Source of the DNA: Brevundimonas sp. UBA5713
Lineage (GTDB): Bacteria > Pseudomonadota > Alphaproteobacteria > Caulobacterales > Caulobacteraceae
Length of the DNA stretch: 22,360 bases
Assembly: GCF_002419815.1 (NCBI RefSeq)
Contig: NZ_DIGV01000020.1
Span: forward strand, 7,937-30,296
Direction: 5' to 3'
The notes beneath the pieces were generated by a model. The model did no database searches and was not told the origin of the DNA. It was given only the letters and a program-made list of their open reading frames with translations. Made by a program: the position numbers and the translations under genes. Positions 15,940 to 22,159 of the stretch are shown one piece after another; the stretch's first letter is position 1, and the number at the start of each line of letters is the position of its first letter.

Positions 15940-15965
15940 GGCCGCTGCGGATAGGCGCAGCGGCC
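15940..15965 (-). promoter_or_regulatory. Intercistronic stem-loop between pilin and chaperone genes
   Basis: A perfect inverted repeat, GGCCGCTGCG / CGCAGCGGCC, has 10-bp arms and a 6-base loop and lies in the 55-bp gap after the pilin stop codon. No U-tract follows on the transcribed strand, so it is not a standard full terminator. A stem like this can protect the upstream pilin message or limit read-through, giving more subunit than assembly machinery. That role is inference. Confidence 0.7.
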
Positions 15966-15973
15966 ATCATTCC

Positions 15974-16504
15974 TTAGTTATAGGCCGCCGACACGGTGAA
16001 GGTTCCCGTGTAAACGCCGGTCGCTGCGGTCGAAGGCAGAGCGACCGAACCACCGACACGTACGTTCAGCGAACCTGCCGAACCCAATGCGTTGCTGAGA
16101 GTTTGGGCCGATGCATTGGCGCCCAGATTGTTGCTGGTGGTGACGGTCAGGCTTTCCGAACCGTTGGCCATGGTGAAGGTAGCCGGGACGGTGACCGAGA
16201 CGGATTGGCCGCCTTCGCCGTCGATGTTGAACTGGGCTGCCTGCGGGGTGTCACCCGAGTTCAGGGCAACAACGCCGCCCGAAACGGTGCGAGCACCAGC
16301 ATTGCTGACGACGACTGAACCGGAACCGGTCGACGGGCGTACCACGGTGCCGAACTTCATGTCGGCGCTCTTGGTTACGGTCAGCGGGCGGATGACGGTG
16401 ATCGAGCCCTGGCCGGAAGCCGAAGCGGTCGATTGGGCCGAAGCGGTGCCAGCAAAGCCCAGGGCGGCAACGGCGAGGGCGGAGATGAGAGCGAAGCGGT
16501 TCAT
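15974..16504 (-). CDS. DUF4402 pilin, probable major subunit
   Basis: This exported protein has 176 residues with a clear signal peptide (MNRFALISALAVAALGFAGTASAQ, cleavage after residue 24). The mature part is a Ser/Thr/Gly/Val-rich beta sandwich without Cys, with the DUF4402 pattern ITVIRPLTVTKSADMKFGTVVRP at the start and TGVYTGTFTVSAAYN at the C-terminus. DUF4402 proteins are commonly encoded first in alternative chaperone-usher operons, and the order here (pilin, chaperone, usher, two secreted proteins) fits a major shaft subunit. The start at 16504 is set by GGAG 6 bases upstream and by the signal peptide; an upstream in-frame start at 16552 would put extra polar residues before the signal and is rejected. 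It is divergent from the NarL-type regulator. Confidence 0.88.
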   Translation of the reverse strand: MNRFALISALAVAALGFAGTASAQSTASASGQGSITVIRPLTVTKSADMKFGTVVRPSTGSGSVVVSNAGARTVSGGVVALNSGDTPQAAQFNIDGEGGQSVSVTVPATFTMANGSESLTVTTSNNLGANASAQTLSNALGSAGSLNVRVGGSVALPSTAATGVYTGTFTVSAAYN

Positions 16505-16530
16505 GTGAACTCCAACGATTGAAAGCTGCG

Positions 16531-16592
16531 TTGGGACCCAAATGTTCATCATTTCGGCACGGGTCCATAAACCGGACCCGTAAAAACGGGTC
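16531..16592. promoter_or_regulatory. Clustered GGGTCC/GGACCC palindromes in divergent pilin/regulator region
   Basis: The interval holds TTGGGACCCAA (16531-16541), ACGGGTCC (16559-16566), GGACCCGT (16574-16581) and ACGGGTCT (16586-16593). The second and third form a perfect 8-bp inverted repeat with a 7-base gap, and the third and fourth form GACCCGT-AAAA-ACGGGTC. Four copies of one half-site in about 60 bp between the pilin and a LuxR/NarL-type regulator suggest an operator cluster in the pilin leader. Hairpin formation in the pilin 5' leader RNA is an alternative. Confidence 0.5.
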
Positions 16593-16692
16593 TATCGAAC
16601 CAAAGTTATAGGTTTGCCTTACATTTCTGACGATCGCGGGAACTTCAATGCCCGCGTTCAGCTTCCCAATATGAAGAGGAAGCGTTGGTATA

Positions 16693-17325
16693 ATGCGTTG
16701 GATAGTTCTTATTGTTGATGATCACCCGCTCGTGGCCGAGGCTCTGGAAGCGGCAGTGGCGAAAGCCTATCCGCAGTTCGAGGTTGGCCGGGTTTCCAGC
16801 GCTGCCGAAGCGGAAAGCTTTGCCCGTCGGCATTCCGAGCGCGTGCGCATGGTTATGTTGGATCTCATGCTGCCAGACGCTGAGGGATTCAGCGCGCTGA
16901 TCCAGCTGCAGCAGATTTTGCCAAAATCCCATTTCGCGATCATTTCCGCCCGCGTAGACCCACACATGGTTTCCATGGCGCGGTCGTTTGATGTGGACGC
17001 CTATTTGAGCAAGGCTGAACCCGTAGAAACATTAGTCAATGCTATAGGCGGCGTGATGCGAGGGGATAAGATTTTCCCAATCGGTATCACTTCGCAAGCC
17101 CATACAGAGGATTACCACAAACGTTTGCTAACGCTTTCCAAAGCCCAGATGCGCGTATTGAAAGCGATGGCCGAGGGTAAGTTAAACAAGCAAATCGCCG
17201 GGGAATTAGGTCTGACTGAGGGGACCGTCAAACAGCATGTTTCAGCCATTCTAAAGAAGCTGGGCACGCCTAACCGTAGCCAAGCCATCTTAAACAGCGC
17301 CCGGTATCTTGGTAAGATCGATTAA
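16693..17325 (+). CDS. NarL/LuxR-type response regulator, probable pilus regulator
   Basis: This 210-residue cytoplasmic transcription factor has a receiver domain (about 3-120) with the acidic pair D9-D10 (IVDDHPLV), phospho-Asp D57 (VMLDLMLPDAEG), Ser in IISARVD and Lys107 in YLSKAEP. A LuxR-type helix-turn-helix follows (about 145-208): LTLSKAQMRVLKAMAEGKLNKQIAGELGLTEGTVKQHVS. It is divergent from the pilin gene across 188 bp carrying clustered palindromes, so it is the obvious candidate regulator of the pilus operon. No partner kinase lies beside it, but the hybrid-kinase/receiver/Hpt operon is at the far end of the pilus operon. Foreign recombinase-derived DNA begins 14 bp after its stop codon, so its native terminator may be lost. 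Confidence 0.92.
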   Translation: MRWIVLIVDDHPLVAEALEAAVAKAYPQFEVGRVSSAAEAESFARRHSERVRMVMLDLMLPDAEGFSALIQLQQILPKSHFAIISARVDPHMVSMARSFDVDAYLSKAEPVETLVNAIGGVMRGDKIFPIGITSQAHTEDYHKRLLTLSKAQMRVLKAMAEGKLNKQIAGELGLTEGTVKQHVSAILKKLGTPNRSQAILNSARYLGKID

Positions 17326-17338
17326 GAACTGGCCCACC

Positions 17339-17937
17339 TTGGACGACCTTGTTCTGAGAAGAATTGTTGAACTCGCTGGGTAGACAAAGAAGATCACTAC
17401 CGAGGTGCTGCGCGATTTGGTGGTTCGCGTCGAGATCCATAGCGCATCGGTGCAGCTCGTCATCAACCTCAAAGCGCTGAAAGATTTGAATCCAGATGGC
17501 ATGTCGGTGCAGGATTTGGAGAAGAAGCTTTGGGTCGGCCATCGGTTGATACCCGATCCCTCTCGTCTTGGTCGTGTGCGGCTGTCCATATCGGCTCGCC
17601 TGAAGATGCATGGTGGTCGCAGCTGGGGGGAAGATGCTTAGGCCCTGCCAGGTACTCCTGCAAACGCCATCAAGCTTGCGGCGATTAAAAAGCTGCGAGC
17701 CGCGCATGCTGCGTTCGCGCCCATGCGGAAGGCACTATCGGAGCCGAAAGCAGGTTGGCCTGCCAACATCAGACTACACCGACTGGAATGGGTATTCCTG
17801 TCACCCAAAATACAAGCGGCCATACTAAATGGTCGTTTGAGCGCCGAAGCTCTCTCAAAGTTAAATGCACTAGAGGTTGCCGCTTAGTTGGTCAGAACAG
17901 AACTTACTCGTGTATGGAACGAGCGACGTCTGACAGA
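17339..17937 (+). pseudogene. Decayed 3' fragment of the large serine recombinase
   Basis: This segment is colinear with 6588-7190 (the C-terminal third of the intact recombinase). It begins abruptly at TTGGACGACCT, 14 bp after the NarL-type regulator stop. It carries in-frame stops, including TAG in CTGGGTAGAC (about 17380) and TAG at 17639-17641, and lacks the catalytic domain entirely, so it is dead. The longest readable part (17405-17641) encodes VLRDLVVRVEIHSASVQLVI and onward, nearly the same as the intact gene. It continues into the same non-coding trailer and then the same IS junction as the intact locus. Confidence 0.9.
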
Positions 17938-18020
17938 CTGAATGAGATAGATTTAGACGTGGGATTAAAAAGTCTCTAATGTATTTGAAATCGTTCGACA
18001 TTTATTGACTGACTAGCAGG
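17339..18020 (+). repeat. Second copy of recombinase-tail repeat (partner of 6588-7274)
   Basis: The match covers the coding remnant and the trailer GATTTAGACGTGGGA ... TTTATTGACTGACTAG, with scattered substitutions throughout. The left boundary of homology is inside the recombinase reading frame; the right boundary passes into IS copy 3. Confidence 0.88.
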
Positions 18021-18831
18021 GGTGCTGTCAGTCTAACGCTAAAGGTGCTCCACTTCGAAGGCTGCAAGCCATTGGTGGAGAAGGCGATTTTATGAAGCCG
18101 CTATCGTTCAAGAGACATCGCTTTCCAGCCGAGGTGATCCGTCATGCCGTGTGGCTGTACTTTCGTTTCAGCCTGAGCTTTCGTGAGTCGAGAAACTGCT
18201 GGCGCAACGCGGAATTGACGTCAGTTACGAAACGATACGGTGCTGGACGATCAAGTTCGGGCCTCTGATTGCACGGCGGCTGAAGAAGCGGAGAGTGCCT
18301 CCGACTTGCCGTTGGCATCTCGATGAGATGGTTTGCAAGATAGGCGGCCGACGCATGTATCTGTGGCGTGCGGTCGACGACGAAGGCGAGGTTTTAGATG
18401 TCATCGTCCAGCGTCGACGGGATACAGAGGCGGCTTTGAAGCTGATGAGACGTCTTTTGCGAAACCAACCTGTCGAGCCAGAAACCAACGGACGAGCTGG
18501 CGTCGTATGGTGCGGCGCTCGATCAACTGGAAATGCGGCATCTTCACAGGCCTGGCCGGTTACGAGACAATAACCGCGTTGAGAACTCGCATCTGCCGAT
18601 CCGACGACGGGAGCGGCAGCAGCAAGGGTTCAAATCCCAAGCCTCTGCCCAGAAGTTCCTCACCACCCACGCAGCGATCTACAATACCTTCAACATCCAA
18701 CGCCATCTGATCAGCAGGTCCACGCTTCGTCGCTGTCGTGCCGATGCAGATACTGCTTGGACGGCCGCTACCGTCTGATAGCGCGCAGGGTAGGGGCTGT
18801 TTTGCCAATGCCCAATTAACCTTACGGCACC
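18021..18831 (+). mobile_element. IS6-family insertion sequence, copy 3 (811 bp, defective)
   Basis: The left end, GGTGCTGTCAGTCTAACG, matches the other copies. The right end, read inward, is GGTGCCGTAAGGTTAATT, with one substitution in the tip. Its flanks (CTAGCAGG and TATCGCAC) do not match. The left flank is homologous to that of copy 2 (CTAGAAGG), which shows that the IS and the recombinase tail moved or were duplicated together. The right end abuts a TonB-dependent receptor fragment. Confidence 0.88.
18092..18778 (+). pseudogene. Frameshifted IS6-family transposase (copy 3)
   Basis: The start (MKPLSFKRHRFPAEVIRHAV) is intact, but a 1-bp deletion near 18185 (CGTGAGTCGAG against CGCGACGTCGAG) shifts the frame at residue 32. 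A 5-bp deletion near 18487 then removes the start of the second catalytic-Asp motif (ITTDGLASY). The region with D78 (WHLDEMVCKI) is in an internal frame and the E166 region (NNRVENSHLPIRR) is at 18557-18600. No single frame joins the catalytic residues, so it cannot work unless rescued by another copy. Confidence 0.93.
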
Positions 18832-19278
18832 TATCGCACGCCTGCCGAAGGGTGGGGCGCGAATGCGGCTTGGCGTCGTCGTGACCGCTTGGTAGGCGGC
18901 TTGCTGGAATGGGAAGTGGGGGCCGATGCCCGCTTCACCGAGGGCGAGACGCAGGAGCTGTTCCGCTTCCAGAACGGACAGTTCACGCGCGGTCGCAAGG
19001 CGGGGGGCGAAGCCTCTGTGGCGGGACTTTATCTGGACGGCTCGTGGGAGGCTGGACCGTGGCTGGTGGCTGGCGGTGTGCGGCTGGATAACTGGACCAA
19101 CGAGAACGGCTTCCGGCTTGAGGACGATCTGCAGACCGGTGACGTGACCCTCGACGAGGCCGAGGAAAAGCGCTCGGACACGGTGTTCAGCGGTCGTCTG
19201 GCTGCCCGACGTGCGCTGGGCGGGAGATGGAGCACGCGGGGGGCGGCCTATTCCGGTTTTCGTCCGGCAAGCCTGAAC
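18832..19278 (+). pseudogene. TonB-dependent receptor, internal fragment truncated at both ends
   Basis: An open frame runs directly out of the IS right end and encodes part of a TonB-dependent outer-membrane receptor beta-barrel: YRTPAEGWGANAAWRR, EVGADARFTEGETQELFRF, GLYLDGSWEAGPWLVAGGVRLD and RRALGGRWSTRGAAYSGFRPASLN. In intact receptors the last motif continues as NELYRPF-like sequence; here similarity stops at about 19278 and the frame runs on with unrelated residues to 19395. The signal peptide, TonB box, plug domain and the rest of the barrel are all missing. The left cut coincides with the IS end, as expected for an IS6-adjacent deletion. The right cut has no visible cause. Confidence 0.85.
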
Positions 19279-19305
19279 GGGCACGTCAGTTTTGCGCTAG
19301 CGCAT

Positions 19306-19337
19306 CAAGCGCCAAACCCATGCAATCTTGGCGCTTG
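19306..19337. repeat. Perfect 10-bp inverted repeat upstream of the LytTR gene
   Basis: CAAGCGCCAA (19306-19315) and TTGGCGCTTG (19328-19337) are perfectly inverted with a 12-base gap, so the half-sites are 22 bp apart, about two helical turns. It lies 89 bp before the LytTR gene start, just after the truncated receptor. A dimer operator is plausible; a hairpin is possible but lacks a T-run. Confidence 0.5.
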
Positions 19338-19425
19338 CAACACTGCAAAATCGCCGTCTAACATTAAACTCAAGATGAGGCCTATCGTCCTCTAATCCGC
19401 GCACTGAAATGTGCCAAAGGTTTTG

Positions 19426-20250
19426 ATGATGGACAGAACTGGTCAAACAAATCCTATTGAAGGTTACCGACAAGCAGGTCTTCTGGGTTTGGCAAAATCG
19501 GAGCAGATCCCCCTCCATCAACGTTCTATGCTGAGAGGCATCCTGATCGGTGCCGTTGCCGGGGTGTTTCTAGCCTTCAGCGGAGCCTTTGGAAGCCTTC
19601 AAGAGCCTTTGTGGATCAGACTGATCTACTGGGTACCGCTGATTGTTCTGGGCGGATTGTGGTCACAGGTCTGCAGCCCCCTGCTGGAGCGACTGATTGA
19701 CACCTCCGACCGTCCATGGCTGGAAGTGATTTTGCTGTCTCTGATCATGAGTGTGCCGGTAACACTCACGGTATGGATCGCAACCACACTACTGTTTTGG
19801 CGAGAGTTGCCAATGCTCCAGCACCTGCCGCACTTCTTCGTACCGGTATTGCTGATTACGCTCATTCTTGCCGCGATCAACGTGTTGGCCTCTCGCAAAA
19901 ATCCGATCGCCACCCACTATGTCGAAGGTCATCCTCCGGCGCGCTTTCTGCAACGCCTGCCGTTAAAGCTGAAGGGTGCCACGCTATGGGCTATTCAGTC
20001 TGAGGACCACTATCTGCGTTTGCACACCAGCAGAGGATCTGACCTCATTCTCATGCGCCTGTCGGATGCTTTGGAAGAGCTCGACGGGCTTGAGGGCGCT
20101 CAAACCCATCGCAGTTGGTGGGTTGCCAAGGACGCCGTGCGCGAGGTTGCACGTGGCGACGGACGGGCGACCCTCACACTGGTGGATGGCACTCTGGCCC
20201 CCGTCAGTCGTCGCCACGCCCGGGCCCTGCGCGAAGCCGGCTGGTGGTAA
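19426..20250 (+). CDS. Membrane-anchored LytTR DNA-binding regulator
   Basis: This is a predicted inner-membrane transcription factor of 274 residues. Four hydrophobic segments fill the N-terminal part (about residues 36-56, 64-84, 101-126 and 132-154, for example MLRGILIGAVAGVFLAFSGA and VPVLLITLILAAINVLA). A LytTR DNA-binding domain fills the last 100 residues, with LWAIQSEDHYLRLHT, THRSWWVAKDAV and LAPVSRRHARALREAGW, the usual LytTR strand motifs. There is no receiver domain, so it probably senses a membrane or redox signal directly, or is held inactive by a partner. ATG 19426 is preferred, with AAAGG 5 bases upstream; GTG 19411 is an alternative. It converges with the carotenoid oxygenase gene 11 bp away. 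Targets unknown. Confidence 0.88.
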   Translation: MMDRTGQTNPIEGYRQAGLLGLAKSEQIPLHQRSMLRGILIGAVAGVFLAFSGAFGSLQEPLWIRLIYWVPLIVLGGLWSQVCSPLLERLIDTSDRPWLEVILLSLIMSVPVTLTVWIATTLLFWRELPMLQHLPHFFVPVLLITLILAAINVLASRKNPIATHYVEGHPPARFLQRLPLKLKGATLWAIQSEDHYLRLHTSRGSDLILMRLSDALEELDGLEGAQTHRSWWVAKDAVREVARGDGRATLTLVDGTLAPVSRRHARALREAGWW

Positions 20251-20261
20251 TCACACCCAGT

Positions 20262-21719
20262 CTATGCAGTCCAGTTGCCGTGGAAGGCTGCCGGTAGCGC
20301 CACATCCGCCCGCCATGTGCAAACCGGTCCATCCTCGATGTGCGCCAGATCAAGCAGGTGAAGCTCGCTGACACCGGCCTTAAGATTCACTGTCGGGCCG
20401 ATCAGCCAAGCATCCTGTTCTGCGCATGCACCTGGCTTTGGCACATAGACCATCTCGTCCACCACATGCTCCGGCCCGAAGTCGTAGACGTGCGCGCGAC
20501 CTGAACTCCAGTCCGTCACACCAATGGATGAGGCCAGAGGTGTGCCTTCACGCGAGCCTGTCGTATGCAGGCTGAAACGACGGGCAAGTCCTGCCCTGCG
20601 CGGATCACTGCGCGGAAACTCGGCAATCGTCCCTGTTTTTTCCAAACGTCCACGGTCATCGGAGCCGAGCACAACCATGACAAGCTCGGCAGGCTCATGA
20701 TCTAAAGCCACACCATTCAGGATTTCACTGGCTCCTTTGGCAGCAAAGTCCATGTGCCTGTGGGCCGCCACGTCAAAGCGGATCGTCCCGTCGTTCTCTT
20801 CCCATGCCTCGCCGACATGGAAGAAGCCGAATGGCGGCAACTCGAATATGCGCCTGTTGCTCAGGTTATCCTTGTCGATCACCAAAACCTTGGTGCCCAG
20901 TTCAGGTTTCCACTCGAAAGCTTGCGATAAGGGCATGATGTTGCGGGTGTGAACCCACGGCTGGAGCAAGATCACCAGATGGCGAGCGGTGGCCGTGAAG
21001 TCGTGGATGTAGCTGGCCATAGGCATCTGGATCACCTCGGCTGTGCGCAGGCTGCCATCTGCTGACAGGTGCCAGATGATGGCGTTGCCCCCACTCAAGC
21101 CAAGGTTCCAGATCGTGCCATCAGGCTCCACGCGCGGGTGGGCCAGATAGGGCATGGCTTTCAGATCGGGACGCAGAGTGACGTAGTCATCCGTCTCAAG
21201 CGTGACAGGATCCATCGCCAGTGGTGAGCCGGCTTCCCACAGGGCCCATATCTTGTCGCCCACCTTGTGAACGGAGGTATTGGCGGGACTGGCATCATCG
21301 GCTGATCCAATGCGGGCACGCGGATCAGGCAAGGTGCCAAAGCCCGGCATCAGCATGGCTCCCGCCTCTTCTTCCTGACGACGTTTTCGGGTGTCGGCAA
21401 AGCGGGCGGTCAGTTGCACCTGACCGTCTTCGATATACCAGCGACGGATCATACCGTCGCCATCAAACCAGTGCTGTGACGAGCCGCCGGGGCGACGAAA
21501 CTGCGCCGGACCATTACGATAGAGCGTGCCCTTCAGTGCCTCTGGCACCCGGCCATGGACCAAATCCATCATGCGTGGTTTCAAGTCCTCTGCAACGTCT
21601 GCCGTCGCCAAAGACCAGCTCTGCGCCTGTTTCAATGCTGCTGCCGCCCACGTCTTGTCAGGCGTTAAAACAGAAGCAGCGGCCGAAGCACCAAGGAATG
21701 AACGTCTCGAGAAATCCAT
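20262..21719 (-). CDS. Carotenoid oxygenase family (RPE65/CCD/lignostilbene dioxygenase) protein, TAT-exported
   Basis: This non-haem iron dioxygenase (485 aa) should cleave a conjugated double bond in a carotenoid, apocarotenoid or stilbene-like substrate with O2. The four iron-binding His of the seven-bladed propeller are visible: H194 (LAHPRVEPDG), H239 (YIHDFTAT), H301 (FFHVGEAWEEND) and H480 in the C-terminal FHGNW. The N-terminus MDFSRRSFLGASAAASVL is a twin-arginine signal, so the enzyme is predicted to be periplasmic, unlike most cytoplasmic relatives. I chose ATG 21719 for the TAT motif position and GGGAG 8 bases upstream. It follows the DUF2141 gene by 14 bp and is probably co-transcribed. 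Substrate unknown. Confidence 0.93.
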   Translation of the reverse strand: MDFSRRSFLGASAAASVLTPDKTWAAAALKQAQSWSLATADVAEDLKPRMMDLVHGRVPEALKGTLYRNGPAQFRRPGGSSQHWFDGDGMIRRWYIEDGQVQLTARFADTRKRRQEEEAGAMLMPGFGTLPDPRARIGSADDASPANTSVHKVGDKIWALWEAGSPLAMDPVTLETDDYVTLRPDLKAMPYLAHPRVEPDGTIWNLGLSGGNAIIWHLSADGSLRTAEVIQMPMASYIHDFTATARHLVILLQPWVHTRNIMPLSQAFEWKPELGTKVLVIDKDNLSNRRIFELPPFGFFHVGEAWEENDGTIRFDVAAHRHMDFAAKGASEILNGVALDHEPAELVMVVLGSDDRGRLEKTGTIAEFPRSDPRRAGLARRFSLHTTGSREGTPLASSIGVTDWSSGRAHVYDFGPEHVVDEMVYVPKPGACAEQDAWLIGPTVNLKAGVSELHLLDLAHIEDGPVCTWRADVALPAAFHGNWTA

Positions 21720-21733
21720 CTGGCCGCTCCCGA

Positions 21734-22159
21734 TCAACGCAGCGTCAAACTGTGTTGCGTCGCGCCATCAACGGTAAAACGGGCGCGATCCCATTTGGCG
21801 GGCCCCATATTACCTACTGCATTGTTGGAAAAGGCATAGGGTTCGACCGGCATGCCGAACGGGTTGGTGTCCATCTTGGCGTTGTTGTTCACGTCGTGAA
21901 ACGCTTTGATCCCATAGTCACCCAAAGCGAGGCCTTCGAACACCACTGTGCGTTCGCCGTTTTCAATATCAATATGAGCCACACGTGATGGCGCGCCACC
22001 CTCATAGGCGGTTTCACTGTCGTAAAGCGCGATCATGACGCTGCCGGCTTCGGTGCCCGTCTCCACGTTGAGGTGTAGGCGGCCAGAATCCTGTGCGGTG
22101 GCGCTGCTGGCAATGATAAGACTGCCCGTCAGGGCGAGGACGGCAAGGGCACGTTTCAT
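21734..22159 (-). CDS. DUF2141-family secreted protein
   Basis: This 141-residue exported protein has a signal peptide (MKRALAVLALTGSLIIASSATAQ, cleavage after residue 23). The mature domain is a small beta sandwich of the DUF2141 type, with the characteristic GDYGIKAFHDVNNNAKMDTNPFGMPVEPYAFSNN region (about residues 80-113), where the Asp/Asn-rich loop resembles a metal-binding turn. Family function is not known. It is the first gene of a two-gene unit with the TAT-exported carotenoid oxygenase 14 bp downstream, so both products should meet in the periplasm. DUF2141 proteins are found near carotenoid-related genes in some bacteria, as I recall, but that link is not shown by this sequence. 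Confidence 0.88.
   Translation of the reverse strand: MKRALAVLALTGSLIIASSATAQDSGRLHLNVETGTEAGSVMIALYDSETAYEGGAPSRVAHIDIENGERTVVFEGLALGDYGIKAFHDVNNNAKMDTNPFGMPVEPYAFSNNAVGNMGPAKWDRARFTVDGATQHSLTLR

Noticed and set aside
15940..15965. Reading the pilin-chaperone stem-loop as a full Rho-independent terminator
   Set aside because: No T-run follows on the transcribed strand, and the chaperone and usher genes have no other visible promoter, so some read-through is expected.
16505..16552. An N-terminal extension of the pilin to 16552
   Set aside because: It would place 16 polar residues before the signal peptide, and GGAG is correctly spaced only for the ATG at 16504.
17405..17641. A small stand-alone gene of 78 codons
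   Set aside because: It is a fragment of the recombinase C-terminus bounded by stop codons, with no start signal, inside a colinear decayed copy.
21221..21988. A 255-residue plus-strand open frame across the carotenoid oxygenase and DUF2141 genes
   Set aside because: It is antisense to two well-supported genes, with no signal, domain or plausible start.
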